Shown: positions 50,922-61,070, counted from the first letter of the stretch. The stretch: 64,000 nucleotides of DNA from Chryseobacterium sp. ISL-6 (GCF_018613715.1 NZ_JAGGPT010000010.1:1-64000); one strand, 5' to 3'. The notes: generated from the letters alone by a model not told the origin. A program made the numbers and translations.

Positions 50922-52217
50922 TTAAAGTTTAGTCACTGTAATAGTAAAAGTATCTTCCGCGACATCTGTTGTTTCTTCATACGACCCTACGTTTATGTAA
51001 TATTCAGTTCCTGCTGTTGTGGTAATAGTTATCGTTTCAGCAGCAGCACCACCTCCATTATCCACCGTATTTACGCATACTAAATTGGTACAAGTACCAC
51101 TATATATCCCTATTTGAGGGTCAAAAGCACTACCTGAAGGCATTGTTACTTTAATGGTATATTGACTACCATCGCCAACAAATTTAAACCAGGTCCCATC
51201 ATTCATCGCATCAGCACACACACTGATATTCCCAGCGTTATTAGTAGTGGATATAGCATCACTTTGTGTATAGGTATAAGGGAAAACAGACGCTAACAGA
51301 GCTCCCGAACAAGCATCATTTGTCGGTACTGGAGGAACTGTTTTAAAAATAACATCTGCACAACCAGACGATTCAACACCACCAGAAACAGAAGTAACTT
51401 TTAAATAATAATTAACTCCGGGATTAAGTGCCGTTGATGGAGAAAAATTAGTAGCAGTAACTACTTGCTGGTTAATAACATTTGTTCCTCCCGGAGTGGT
51501 TCCTATTGAAACTTTATAAGAATCTGCTCCTGAAACTGGAAACCATTTAATATTGGGGGATAAAGGAACTGATGGGGCATTATTTACAGGATAAACAACA
51601 AAAGGACAAGCAGGAGTAGTTCTTGGTGTTAATCCTAAAATTGTAATCGATGATTTATAATCAGCTCTTATTCCTCCTGGTGGAGATGCCGGATCAACAA
51701 CTGCATTATCTCCTTTATAATAAAGAGTAGAATATGGAATATGATCATAAACCCGGAAAACTTCGTCAAAATTATTAATATCAATACTTGGAGCGTTTTC
51801 TTTTGCAGCTACAACTAAATTATCTGTATTATTATAAGCAAATGGTGTTGTAAAAGAAATTTCTACCTTACCATTATTATTGGTTATTGTTCCTGCAAAA
51901 ACCTGAGTAAGTTGTGAAAAAGGTATCCAGTCTGTTCCGGATGTGAAGGATGTTTTTGTTGTATGCCCAAGATAGACCGTCCAATTTGAAGAATCATTAA
52001 TACTTGCGGAGGAATCCAAATAAAATGCAAGTCCTGTAATATTTCCTGCGGCATTGGTATTTATTTCCTGTTTAGGATATATCTGCTGAACGTACGAATA
52101 GGAAAAAAAACTACTTATTGGTGCTGTTCCGACATTTGTACTTCCAATATTTAAGTTTATTTGAGCATTAAGCATCAATACTGCTGATAACAAAGACAAA
52201 AGTAATATTTTTTTCAT
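50922..52217 (-). CDS. Secreted multidomain protein (fibronectin-like plus prepeptidase-type C-terminus)
   Basis: 431 residues. Signal peptide (MKKILLLSLLSAVLMLNAQ), an N-terminal beta domain with GLAFYLDSSASINDSSNWTV, a fibronectin type III-like segment near 205-295 (IKWFPVSGADSYKVSIGTTP), and a C-terminal beta-sandwich (about 298-431) with ACSGALLASVFPYTYT and GTWFKFVGDGSQYTIKV. It is common in Chryseobacterium, with unknown role. I see no type IX sorting domain at the end, so it may be released by another route or lack its usual tail. Confidence 0.78.
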   Translation of the reverse strand: MKKILLLSLLSAVLMLNAQINLNIGSTNVGTAPISSFFSYSYVQQIYPKQEINTNAAGNITGLAFYLDSSASINDSSNWTVYLGHTTKTSFTSGTDWIPFSQLTQVFAGTITNNNGKVEISFTTPFAYNNTDNLVVAAKENAPSIDINNFDEVFRVYDHIPYSTLYYKGDNAVVDPASPPGGIRADYKSSITILGLTPRTTPACPFVVYPVNNAPSVPLSPNIKWFPVSGADSYKVSIGTTPGGTNVINQQVVTATNFSPSTALNPGVNYYLKVTSVSGGVESSGCADVIFKTVPPVPTNDACSGALLASVFPYTYTQSDAISTTNNAGNISVCADAMNDGTWFKFVGDGSQYTIKVTMPSGSAFDPQIGIYSGTCTNLVCVNTVDNGGGAAAETITITTTAGTEYYINVGSYEETTDVAEDTFTITVTKL

Positions 52218-52309
52218 ATATGATAGAATTAATAAGGTATGGCATGCTAATTTAGCATTAAAGTTTTAATTTTTATAATAAAAATGATTAATTAACCATA
52301 CATCTTAAT

Positions 52310-52317
52310 ATATTTGT
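52310..52317 (+). promoter_or_regulatory. Promoter -7 element TATATTTG
   Basis: An exact TAnnTTTG match 16 bp before the PNGase F-like start codon. No clear -33 TTTG is visible. Confidence 0.4.
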
Positions 52318-52333
52318 ATCAAACACCAATAAT

Positions 52334-53671
52334 ATGCACAAAAAGCTATTTTTTTTAAGTCTTCTTTTTATTGGCCTTTTCAAATCACAGACCACAACAA
52401 TGACGAATGTGATTTCACAGGCAACTTATTATGATGGCTATGCAGCTACTGTATCAACTCCGGTACCTCCTGGATTAATCCGACTATCGAATACAAGATA
52501 TGCAAGAAAACTTACAGATGCTGAACTCGATTCTTTTAAAGCAAAGATCGCAATGAGAGTGACTATAGGTGCTCTATGCGACAATTATGACCGTCTGGGG
52601 AGCGTCTTTTTGGCAATGGTTCCTAAAAACCAACCCACATACACCATCAACGATGCTAATGTAAAAAGAATTGAAATTGGGAGATACATTACTCCATTTA
52701 TGAATAAAAACCGCTCTCCTCTAGAGGTTCCTTATACTTATGACCTGAGTAATTTGTACAACGTATTTCATGATACCGGTTTACGCAGCACATCAGATCT
52801 ATATATGGAACTCGATGTTTTTGGCGTTCCATATGCGGCGCAGACTCAGGTCGCAGGATGTTCTGGTAGGATTGATGTTTTTTCCGGAACACTAACTTTT
52901 TTTTCAACAAATACAGGAGCAACATCAACAGATCATAATAGTTTGGTTCCTATACTTACTTACAGCAGGCTTAATAATTATAATAGTACTGACGTGACCG
53001 GTGAAACCGTTAGAATAGTAAATTTTAACCTTCCAACTGCTGTTAGCAATGCCCGCTTTTTTGTAATATCAACCCCTCATGGTGCCAATAGTGGTGGCGA
53101 GGAATATGTAAGAAGACAAAACTACACATATATGGATGATGTCCAGGTACTGACTTATACACCAGGAGGAATCTCTTGCGAACCTTATAGAGTCTATAAT
53201 ACGCAAGGTAACGGAATTTATGGAGCTACTCCAAAAACATTCGCAGACTGGACCTCATGGAACAACTGGTGTCCTGGTAATTCTGTTCCGATCAGAGGCT
53301 TTACATTACCTACAATGACTGCCGGCAATCACACCCTGAAACATACAATACCAACAGCTGTTTTCAATCAGCAGCAAGGAGATGTTTATTTATCAGTCTA
53401 TATGCAAGGTAAAAGCAATGCTGTTTTAAATGTAAGTGATGTTAAAACAATAGACGTCAACATATACCCTAATCCTACCTCCGATTTCGTTAATATAAAA
53501 TCAAAAGCAGATGTAGCTTCGATCAGTCTTTTCAGTATAGATGGAAAAAAACTATCTGAAAATTACAATGAAAATAGGATAGATCTTTCAGTTTATAGTA
53601 CCGGAATTTATTTTTTGAATATTGTGCTAAAAGATGGAACCACTTTTAAACATAAGATCATCAAAAAATAA
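52334..53671 (+). CDS. PNGase F-like glycoamidase with type IX secretion sorting domain
   Basis: 445 residues: signal peptide (about 1-18), a two-domain body (about 25-360) resembling flavobacterial peptide-N-glycosidase F, and a type IX secretion C-terminal domain (about 373-445; NIYPNPTSDFVNIKS...GIYFLNI). Residues matching the PNGase F catalytic pair are seen by motif: CDNYDR with Asp86 for the CDEWDR Asp60, and GGEEYVRRQ with Glu256/257 for the CAEWCFR Glu206. NNWCPGNSVP parallels GWCPGMAVP. The enzyme would cleave N-glycans from glycoproteins outside the cell. Overall similarity to the classic enzyme is low, so substrate specificity may differ. Confidence 0.8.
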   Translation: MHKKLFFLSLLFIGLFKSQTTTMTNVISQATYYDGYAATVSTPVPPGLIRLSNTRYARKLTDAELDSFKAKIAMRVTIGALCDNYDRLGSVFLAMVPKNQPTYTINDANVKRIEIGRYITPFMNKNRSPLEVPYTYDLSNLYNVFHDTGLRSTSDLYMELDVFGVPYAAQTQVAGCSGRIDVFSGTLTFFSTNTGATSTDHNSLVPILTYSRLNNYNSTDVTGETVRIVNFNLPTAVSNARFFVISTPHGANSGGEEYVRRQNYTYMDDVQVLTYTPGGISCEPYRVYNTQGNGIYGATPKTFADWTSWNNWCPGNSVPIRGFTLPTMTAGNHTLKHTIPTAVFNQQQGDVYLSVYMQGKSNAVLNVSDVKTIDVNIYPNPTSDFVNIKSKADVASISLFSIDGKKLSENYNENRIDLSVYSTGIYFLNIVLKDGTTFKHKIIKK

Positions 53672-53764
53672 ACATGAGAAGAGTTACCAATGCGGTGTAA
53701 CAACCTACTAAAGTACAATTACTTTAACTCATATCTCCAAATCACATGATTTGAACAACAATAA

Positions 53765-53803
53765 AACCCACCTTTGAATTTTTTTCACTGGTGGGATTTT
53801 TTT
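53765..53803 (+). terminator. Rho-independent terminator after the PNGase F-like gene
   Basis: CCCACC (53767-53772) pairs with GGTGGG (53790-53795) and is followed by ATTTTTTT. About 95 bp past the stop. Confidence 0.75.
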
Positions 53804-53927
53804 GCAAAAAAGAAAATAATAAAGACCGCATTTATTAGGATTTACAAACTTTTACTTTAATACTCCAGCCAAAAAATTGTCATTTTCAGTTTATTAAACT
53901 ATTTTTGGTGATTAAAATTTTTGTAAA

Positions 53928-54398
53928 ATGAATTATCATTTTCAAGCTCACAGACAGGTAAGAAGAAACCTTTTGGAAATATTGCAAAATACCTCCCATG
54001 AAGATCTTTTGCTCATCCCGGATGGCTTCAACAATAACATGTACTGGAATATTGCACATACGGTTGCAACACAACAGCTTCTGCACTATTACCTAAGTGG
54101 TAACCCCTTCCGAATTGATAAATATTGGATTGAAACTTACAAAAAAGGAACCTTACCGAACTTAAATGTTCAAAAGTCTGAGGTTGAAGATCTGGAGTTT
54201 TTATTAACCGAAACTTCAAAAATTTTAATGAAAGATTATGACAGTGATTTCTTTGCAGATTATACACCCTATACCACAAGTTTTGGTATGGATCTGAAGA
54301 GTATTCAGGATGCTATCATCTTTAACAATATGCATGAAAGCCTTCATTATGGCTATATCATGTCACAGAAAAGAGCAATTTTAGGAGAAAAATATTAA
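53928..54398 (+). CDS. DinB family protein
   Basis: 156 residues of the DinB/YfiT four-helix fold. The three metal-binding His of the family are probably those in NIAHTVATQQ and NMHESLHYGY. Enzymes of this family include thiol-dependent transferases (bacillithiol or mycothiol); the function here is unknown. It is 1 bp before the rRNA methyltransferase and probably co-transcribed. Confidence 0.85.
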   Translation: MNYHFQAHRQVRRNLLEILQNTSHEDLLLIPDGFNNNMYWNIAHTVATQQLLHYYLSGNPFRIDKYWIETYKKGTLPNLNVQKSEVEDLEFLLTETSKILMKDYDSDFFADYTPYTTSFGMDLKSIQDAIIFNNMHESLHYGYIMSQKRAILGEKY

Positions 54399-54399
54399 A

Positions 54400-55158
54400 A
54401 TGACAGATAAGAAAGACGATTTTATTTTCGGGCTACGTCCCGTAATAGAAGCTATTGAGGCGGGAAAAACTATTGACAAGATCTTTTTGCAAAATGCACT
54501 TCAAGGTCCTATTTATGCTGAACTGAAAACAGTTTTAGCACAAAATAAAATACGTCCAAACTACGTTCCAATTGAAAAGCTGAACCGTTTTACAAGAAAA
54601 AACCACCAGGGGGTTGTTGCCTTTATTTCGGATGTTCCGTTTCATAAAATAGAAGACATTGTTCCACAACTATTTGAAGAAGGAAAAACTCCTTTTTTAT
54701 TAATTCTTGATCGATTGACTGATGTAAGAAATTTTGGTGCCATTTGCAGAACAGCTGAATGTGTGGGAATTGATGCCGTAATTATACCTGAAAAAGGAGC
54801 TTCTCCAATTAATTCAGATGCCATAAAAACTTCAGCAGGAGCTATTTACAATGTAAAAATATGTAAAGAAGCGAATCTAGCACACACTGTGGATTTCCTT
54901 CAACAAAGTGGAATTGCAGTCTATTCGGCTACTGAAAAAGCACAGAAGTTGATCTATGACGTTAATTTTGCTGGACCTTGTGCTATTGTTATGGGTAATG
55001 AGGAAACAGGAATATCCAAAGAAGTTTTACACCATTCGGATGAAAAAATAAAATTACCAATTGAAGGGAAAACTCAATCTTTAAATGTCTCCGTAGCATG
55101 TGGAGCGATTTTATATGAAGCAGTAAGACAGAAAATGTCTGTGATTCCCAATCCATAG
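54400..55158 (+). CDS. rlmB: TrmH/SpoU-family 23S rRNA (guanosine-2'-O)-methyltransferase
   Basis: 252 residues. An N-terminal RNA-binding domain (about 1-80; FIFGLRPVIEAIEAGKTIDK) is followed by a SPOUT knot with the three family motifs: 1 (NFGAICRTAECVG), 2 (AIVMGNEETGIS) and 3 (LPIEGKTQSLNVSVACG). Length and domain order match RlmB, which methylates G2251 of 23S rRNA in E. coli; assignment of the exact site is by family. Starts 1 bp after the DinB gene. Confidence 0.92.
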   Translation: MTDKKDDFIFGLRPVIEAIEAGKTIDKIFLQNALQGPIYAELKTVLAQNKIRPNYVPIEKLNRFTRKNHQGVVAFISDVPFHKIEDIVPQLFEEGKTPFLLILDRLTDVRNFGAICRTAECVGIDAVIIPEKGASPINSDAIKTSAGAIYNVKICKEANLAHTVDFLQQSGIAVYSATEKAQKLIYDVNFAGPCAIVMGNEETGISKEVLHHSDEKIKLPIEGKTQSLNVSVACGAILYEAVRQKMSVIPNP

Positions 55159-55194
55159 ACAACAAAAATAGTAGTAAAATTTAAAAAATATTAA

Positions 55195-56241
55195 ATGAAA
55201 AATATAGCAGCGATAGCGCTAATATCAATAGCATTAGTTTCTTGTAAAAAAGAAACAGCAAAAATTACAAAAGTAGATCCAAAAACAGGAAAAACCATTA
55301 CAGTGGAAGTTCCGGCTGATTCAATTGCAAAGGTTGCAGAGAATGCTGCCATTAAAGATTCGGCAGGCGTTTATAAACAAACTTTCAAGCTTGAAATAGG
55401 AAAAACATATCCTTTAACAACGTATCAGAGAGATGTAAAGACAATGACTGACCCACAGGGAAAAACATTGAACGGAACAAGTGAATCTACTGATGAGATG
55501 AGTTTTACTGTAAATGATGTTAAGAATAATGTTTATGATATTACGCTGAATCTTATTGCCAAGAGAAATTCTCAGACTGCAGAAGGAAAAACAATTGTGG
55601 TAGACACCAAACAACCTATTCCTAAAGAGGATGATCTTAAAATGATCTGGAATATCAACAGAGCTCTTACAAGCAACAAGCTGAGCATGAAAATGGATAC
55701 TAAAGGAAATGTAATTTCCATTACAGGTTTTGAGCCTGTTTATACTAAAGTTTCCAATGCAGTAGGTACTTTGGTAAAAGATGCCAATCAAAAAGCAAGT
55801 GTTGTAGCTAGTCTTAAGGAAAGCTTTAATGAAAAAGTATTGAAAGATCAGTTCAGTAAAAACCTTACTATTATGCCTAAAAAAGGGGTAAAAGTTGGAG
55901 AAAAATGGACTAATACAGAAAATGCTGATCCAAATGGTAAAATTAAAGTTACCTCAAACTATCAGTTAAAAAGTGTAGGTAACGGTGTTGCTGAAATTGC
56001 TGTAACAGGTGGAATTCCAAAAAAAACAGACAAACAGGCACAAGGACCTATGACTCACAGCATCAGCAGTGAACTGGAACAAAATGGTACTATTAAGTTT
56101 GACGAGAATACGGGATGGATTACCAACCAAAATATCACGGTAAAAACAACTCAGGTAGAAACTATTTCAGACGGAAAACAATCTCAGTCCATGAAAAGTG
56201 TTTCTAATTCTTCGGTCATGGTAAATCCATCTGCTAAATAG
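55195..56241 (+). CDS. DUF6263 family lipoprotein
   Basis: 348 residues with a lipoprotein signal ending LVSCKK (MKNIAAIALISIALVSC). The mature protein begins with a Lys/Thr-rich linker and a beta-rich DUF6263-like body (KLEIGKTYPLTTYQRDVKTM and MKMDTKGNVISITG...). Function unknown; outer-membrane or periplasmic. It lies 36 bp after rlmB. Confidence 0.82.
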   Translation: MKNIAAIALISIALVSCKKETAKITKVDPKTGKTITVEVPADSIAKVAENAAIKDSAGVYKQTFKLEIGKTYPLTTYQRDVKTMTDPQGKTLNGTSESTDEMSFTVNDVKNNVYDITLNLIAKRNSQTAEGKTIVVDTKQPIPKEDDLKMIWNINRALTSNKLSMKMDTKGNVISITGFEPVYTKVSNAVGTLVKDANQKASVVASLKESFNEKVLKDQFSKNLTIMPKKGVKVGEKWTNTENADPNGKIKVTSNYQLKSVGNGVAEIAVTGGIPKKTDKQAQGPMTHSISSELEQNGTIKFDENTGWITNQNITVKTTQVETISDGKQSQSMKSVSNSSVMVNPSAK

Positions 56242-56266
56242 TTTAGGTTTATAAAATTTAAAAGAT

Positions 56267-56491
56267 ATGAAGTGGATTCTTGAGCTAGTACTTACCGCTA
56301 TTATTATGTTCTTTGTCTGGAATATTCTTAGAAGACTTTTCTTTAAGACCTTCTATAGCTATAGATTCAATAACCAGAATAATAAAAAGCAGGATATACA
56401 AAACTCAAATAAGGATATTAATAAGAAAATCAACTGGGACGCAGAAACTGTTGATTATGAAGAAGTAAAAGAGACTAAGGATAAAAGATAA
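56267..56491 (+). CDS. DUF4834-like small membrane protein
   Basis: 74 residues with one N-terminal helix (about 4-20, LELVLTAIIMFFVWNILRRL) and a charged cytoplasmic tail (NWDAETVDYEEVKETKDKR). This is the DUF4834 pattern of Flavobacteria, usually next to a YfhO gene as here. Function unknown. Confidence 0.78.
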   Translation: MKWILELVLTAIIMFFVWNILRRLFFKTFYSYRFNNQNNKKQDIQNSNKDINKKINWDAETVDYEEVKETKDKR

Positions 56492-56521
56492 ATTCCAAGA
56501 AAATAAAAGATAATAACCAGC

Positions 56522-59056
56522 ATGGCGAAAAATAAAAACTTAATTTATATTGCAATTTCATTAGTTGTATTTATAGTTTTAGCATTTTTATATTCCACTC
56601 CTGTTTTTACAGGGAAACAGCTTTTCCAACATGATATCGTTCAGTATCGAGGGGGTGCAAAAGAACTTCTCGATTATAGAGCTAATTATGAAAAGGAAAC
56701 CTATTGGAGTGATTCTATGTTCGGAGGAATGCCAACGTATCAAATGGGTAGCCAGTTTAAAGGTGATATCATAAAAAAAATCGACAGTAACCTGAACTTT
56801 CTTCCAAGACCTGTTAATTATCTGTTTTTACTTTTTGCTGGATTTTTCCTCTTAGGAATGGTTGTGGTCAGAAACTGGAAATACGCTTTATTAGGAGCCA
56901 CTTTCTTTGGTCTTTCAACCTATTTTTACATTATAATTGCAGCGGGACATAACGGTAAAGTTAATACTATTGAATATTTCGCACCGCTTTTAGCCGGTAT
57001 TTTACTGGTTTATATCCGTAAGAAATATATCGTCGGATTTATTGTCACGACGCTATTTATGGGATTACAAATTGCGGCAAACCATCCGCAGATGACCTAT
57101 TATTTATTTCTTGCCTTAGGATTCTTATTTATCTCAGAATTGATCAGAGTTATTCAGAAAAAGACTCTGATGAAGCATTTCCTTATTTCTTCAGCTATTA
57201 TTGCAGCTTCCTGTGTAATCGGTGTTGGAATGAATTCACAGAGAATCATGGCCAATTCGGAATATATCAAGGAAACTGTTCGTGGAAAACAAATTTTAAA
57301 TACCGATAGCCATACTGCAGGAAAATCCGGAATGGATAAAGAAAGTATTCTGTTGTGGAGTTACGGAAAACTGGAAACACTGAACTTATTTATTCCAAGG
57401 TTAATGGGTGGTGGAAGCCAGGAGCCTGAGGCCAAAGAAATGATGAATAAAGTTCAGGAAATGGTTCAGGAAAATGTTTCCAGCCAGGAAGAAATGGACA
57501 GAATTTCTAAAGGCTTTGCTGGAATGACCTATTGGGGAGATCAGCCCGGAACATCAGGACCTGCTTATCAGGGAGCTATTGTATGTTTCCTGGCTCTTTT
57601 AGGCTTCTTTTTCGCATGGAAAAAATACCGTTATTGGATTTTAGGTGCTTCCATTCTTACCATATTATTGGCCTGGGGAAGTAACTTTATGCCATTATCG
57701 GACTTCTTTATAGATTTCATACCATTTTATAGCAAGTTCAGAGCCCCATCTTCTATTTTAGTTGTTGTTGAACTCTTATTTCCATTAATTGCTATTATTG
57801 GATTGTATAGATTCTTTACCGATGAAAAATTAACCGAAGAATATAAAAAGAAAATACTTTTTTATGTAGGAGGTGGAACGTTAGGATTCATATTAATTCT
57901 TTTAATCTTTGGTAAAGGTTTGTTAGGTTTTGCCACAGACAACGAGAAGCTATATTTCCCTCCTTTCCTACTGGATTATCTGGTGGATGAGAGATTTAAA
58001 TTATTCAAAATAGATGCAATCAAAGCATTTCTTTACGTAGCAATAGCGGCTGTAGTTCTATTCCTTACTATGAAGAAAAGGTTAAATCAGAATATTGCTT
58101 TAGTTATAATTGGTGTGGTAAGTTTATTTGACCTATGGACCGTAAACAAGCGATATCTGAATGACGAAAACTATGTAGATAAAGTATTTGCTGAAAATCC
58201 ATTTCAGACTGAAAGCTCAGATCTTCTGGCAGAAAAAGTACAGGCTAATCCGGCTCTTGGATCTATTTTAGCTAACGTGAATGTCAATAAAACATTAGAA
58301 ACAATTGCTGAAAAAGATAAAACACACTATAGAATTTTCAATAATATTTTAGGAACTTTCAGTGAAACGAATACTTCTTATTTCAAATCTTCTATTGGAG
58401 GTTATCATGCTGTAAAACTAAGAAGATATGATGATGTGATCAACGAGTATTTCCAGGTAATGGATTCTGTAAAAGTTCCGAATGTTCTTAGTCTATTGAA
58501 TGCAAAATATTGGGTTCTTGGAGGTCCGGAAAAACCACAGACAATGCCAAATACAAAAGCCAACGGCAATGCTTGGTTTGTAAGTGATATCCAATTTGCC
58601 AATACACCGAATGAAGAAATAAAATCAATTGGTGTTATCAATAGCAAAAGAACGGCAGTTGTTGCTTCTGAAGATAAATCATATTTTACCAATAAACCAG
58701 TTCAGGCTGATTCTACAGCATTTATTAATTTAACAAAATACCAGCCTAACGAGTTAGAGTTTAAATCTAAATCTAAGACTCCACAATTGGCCGTATTTTC
58801 TGAGATCTACTATCCTCATGGATGGAAGATGTTTGTGGATGAAAAAGAGGTACCTTATATTAAAGCAGACTATTTACTTCGTGCTGTTCATGTTCCTGCT
58901 GGAAATCACCACATCAGAATGGTTTTCGAACCCGAGGTTATTGAAAAAGGGAAATGGATATCTTTGCTTTCTTTCGGATTATTCATTGCTCTAAGTGGTT
59001 TTGGTATTTTCTGGGTGAACAAAAAGAAGGGAGACCTAGTTAAAAAAACTGCTTAA
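56522..59056 (+). CDS. YfhO family integral membrane protein
   Basis: 844 residues with about a dozen membrane helices (first at 9-27, then many between 100 and 530, last near 815-833) and large extracytoplasmic parts including a C-terminal periplasmic segment. The YfhO features are YSTPVFTGKQLFQHDIVQYR, WSDSMFGGMPTYQMG and the GHNGKVNTIEYFAPLLAGIL region. YfhO proteins are GT-C-type membrane enzymes proposed to transfer sugars to wall or surface polymers. It is followed by a glycosyltransferase gene 26 bp later. Confidence 0.92.
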   Translation: MAKNKNLIYIAISLVVFIVLAFLYSTPVFTGKQLFQHDIVQYRGGAKELLDYRANYEKETYWSDSMFGGMPTYQMGSQFKGDIIKKIDSNLNFLPRPVNYLFLLFAGFFLLGMVVVRNWKYALLGATFFGLSTYFYIIIAAGHNGKVNTIEYFAPLLAGILLVYIRKKYIVGFIVTTLFMGLQIAANHPQMTYYLFLALGFLFISELIRVIQKKTLMKHFLISSAIIAASCVIGVGMNSQRIMANSEYIKETVRGKQILNTDSHTAGKSGMDKESILLWSYGKLETLNLFIPRLMGGGSQEPEAKEMMNKVQEMVQENVSSQEEMDRISKGFAGMTYWGDQPGTSGPAYQGAIVCFLALLGFFFAWKKYRYWILGASILTILLAWGSNFMPLSDFFIDFIPFYSKFRAPSSILVVVELLFPLIAIIGLYRFFTDEKLTEEYKKKILFYVGGGTLGFILILLIFGKGLLGFATDNEKLYFPPFLLDYLVDERFKLFKIDAIKAFLYVAIAAVVLFLTMKKRLNQNIALVIIGVVSLFDLWTVNKRYLNDENYVDKVFAENPFQTESSDLLAEKVQANPALGSILANVNVNKTLETIAEKDKTHYRIFNNILGTFSETNTSYFKSSIGGYHAVKLRRYDDVINEYFQVMDSVKVPNVLSLLNAKYWVLGGPEKPQTMPNTKANGNAWFVSDIQFANTPNEEIKSIGVINSKRTAVVASEDKSYFTNKPVQADSTAFINLTKYQPNELEFKSKSKTPQLAVFSEIYYPHGWKMFVDEKEVPYIKADYLLRAVHVPAGNHHIRMVFEPEVIEKGKWISLLSFGLFIALSGFGIFWVNKKKGDLVKKTA

Positions 59057-59082
59057 AGTTTAAGTTCGAGGTTTGACATTCC

Positions 59083-60432
59083 ATGGAAAAGAAGAAAATT
59101 CTTATCATCACTTATTACTGGCCTCCTGCAGGAGGTCCGGGTGTTCAAAGGTGGTTGAAATTTGCAAAATACCTACCTGATTTTGGATGGAATCCTATTA
59201 TTTATACACCTGAAAACCCCAGCTACCCTTTATTGGATGCGAGTTTAATAAAAGATGTTCCTCAAGATCTAGAAATTATAAAGACGCCTATTTGGGAACC
59301 TTATCAGCTTGCCGAAAAACTTAATAAAAGTAATAAAAAGTTTAAAGCAGGACAGTTTGATGTTGGTAAAAATCAAAGCTGGAAATCAAAGCTTTCTATT
59401 TGGGTAAGAGGAAATTTCTTCATTCCTGACGCCAGGATTTTCTGGGTAAAGCCTTCTGTGAAATTTTTAGAACATTATTTAAAACAAAATAAAATTGATG
59501 TTGTGCTTACTTCGGGGCCACCTCATTCCTTACACCTCATTGGTTTGCAACTTAAAAAGAAACTTCCAACACTAAAATGGATTGCAGATTTTCGTGATCC
59601 ATGGACAGAGATTTCTTATTATAGGCATTTAAGGCTAACCAAAAGTTCAGATAAAAAGCACCGACAGCTAGAAAGTGAAGTTTTTAAAAACGCAGATATA
59701 ACTCTGGCAACAAGCTATACAGATGCTGAAAACTTCCGTAAAAATGGTGCCAATGCGATTTGTATTACCAATGGATTTGATGAAGATGTTTCGCTCAACT
59801 TAACCGATGAAAAAACGAGCGGGCAAAATAATAGTGAAATCAAAAATAATATACAATCTCTTGAATCCTCAAACCCAAACACTCATTTTATATTGAGTTA
59901 TATTGGTGTTTTAGAACAGCTTCGTAATCCTGAAAACCTTTGGAAAATACTTAATGATCTTGTACAGACAAATTCGGATTTTGCTAAGTATTTTATGTTG
60001 AAATTTGCAGGAAGAGTGGATGATAAGATTTTAGAATCTCTAAAAAATTCAAGTTTAAAAAATTACATTTTAGATTTGGGATATCTTTCCCATGATAAAG
60101 CAATTGTAGAAATGCAATCTTCTGATATGCTGTTGATCACTAATTTTCCAAATGAATCTTCAAAAGGCATTATTCCCGGAAAAATATTTGAATATTTAGC
60201 CACAGGAAAACAAATCATTTCATTTGGTCCTGATAAAGCTGACGTTTCCAAAATACTTGAAGAAACTCAATCCGGCAAGCATTTCAGTTATCAAGATGAT
60301 GATGCAATAAAAGCTTTTATATTAGAAAAATTTGATCTTTGGAAAAATGGAAATCTTCTTGAAAATGCTCAGAATATTGAACAGTTCTCAAGAAGAAATC
60401 TCACTAAAAAGTTAGCTGAAGTATTAGCTTAA
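59083..60432 (+). CDS. Glycosyltransferase family 4-like
   Basis: 449 residues of a GT-B glycosyltransferase. The N-terminal lobe begins ITYYWPPAGGPGVQRWLKFA, typical of GT4-like proteins, and the C-terminal lobe has SYIGVLEQLRNP, MLLITNFPNESSKGIIPGKI and FEYLATGKQIISFGPDKAD (nucleotide-sugar site). Cytoplasmic, acts on a surface polysaccharide or glycan. Together with the preceding YfhO gene it suggests a shared cell-envelope glycan pathway. It converges with the next lipoprotein gene, overlapping by 4 bp. Confidence 0.9.
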   Translation: MEKKKILIITYYWPPAGGPGVQRWLKFAKYLPDFGWNPIIYTPENPSYPLLDASLIKDVPQDLEIIKTPIWEPYQLAEKLNKSNKKFKAGQFDVGKNQSWKSKLSIWVRGNFFIPDARIFWVKPSVKFLEHYLKQNKIDVVLTSGPPHSLHLIGLQLKKKLPTLKWIADFRDPWTEISYYRHLRLTKSSDKKHRQLESEVFKNADITLATSYTDAENFRKNGANAICITNGFDEDVSLNLTDEKTSGQNNSEIKNNIQSLESSNPNTHFILSYIGVLEQLRNPENLWKILNDLVQTNSDFAKYFMLKFAGRVDDKILESLKNSSLKNYILDLGYLSHDKAIVEMQSSDMLLITNFPNESSKGIIPGKIFEYLATGKQIISFGPDKADVSKILEETQSGKHFSYQDDDAIKAFILEKFDLWKNGNLLENAQNIEQFSRRNLTKKLAEVLA

Positions 60433-61070
60433 ATTGTCCACTGATCATTAATAACAGCTATTAAATAATATTTTCCCTGGAATTCCTCATACACAAAACG
60501 AAGAGTCTTCCAATCCATCTCTCCATATTTCTCTGTTCCTTTAATATAATTTTCTGTGAAATCATGCTTTGGATAGATCTCTTTTAAATTATTCAATGAA
60601 TTTCCACCTCCCTGAAACTCATTAAGAGAATAGGAAGATATTGTAAAATCTTTTGAAAAGACCCATTTCCCAAGATAGTTTTTGATCGTCTCTTTGTACA
60701 AGTCTCCTGAACCGTCATGTGAACCCCAGGTAAATTGCGTTTGTGTCTGAACATATTTTTCAAAATCAGTCTTCGAAAAGTGCTTATCCTCTTTAATGTC
60801 TATAAAAGCATACATGGAAAAACGAATCCCTTTTTGTGGGTGAATAAATTCTGAAAATTTCTGATAATCTTTACTTTTTAGAGTCTGCAAAACCTCATCA
60901 TTGGTTTTCTTTAAAATTTCTTTTTTTTCAGCTTCACTCATTTTCGGAACAGTTGTACTATCCGTTTTTGTCTGAGCAATAGAATCGATAGAGTTTGTTG
61001 CAGGCTTCTCCGGATTTTTTTTACAAGCTATAACGCTTAATATCAATATTGAAATGAATAGTTTCTTCAT
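60429..61070 (-). CDS. Hypothetical lipoprotein
   Basis: 213 residues with lipobox VIAC (MKKLFISILILSVIAC). After a Lys/Thr-rich linker comes a soluble domain with KKTNDEVLQTLKSKDYQKFS and a C-terminal WKTLRFVYEEFQGKYYLIAV, resembling small SnoaL- or DUF-like periplasmic domains. Not recognised. It converges with the glycosyltransferase gene (4-bp overlap of ends). Confidence 0.75.
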   Translation of the reverse strand: MKKLFISILILSVIACKKNPEKPATNSIDSIAQTKTDSTTVPKMSEAEKKEILKKTNDEVLQTLKSKDYQKFSEFIHPQKGIRFSMYAFIDIKEDKHFSKTDFEKYVQTQTQFTWGSHDGSGDLYKETIKNYLGKWVFSKDFTISSYSLNEFQGGGNSLNNLKEIYPKHDFTENYIKGTEKYGEMDWKTLRFVYEEFQGKYYLIAVINDQWTI

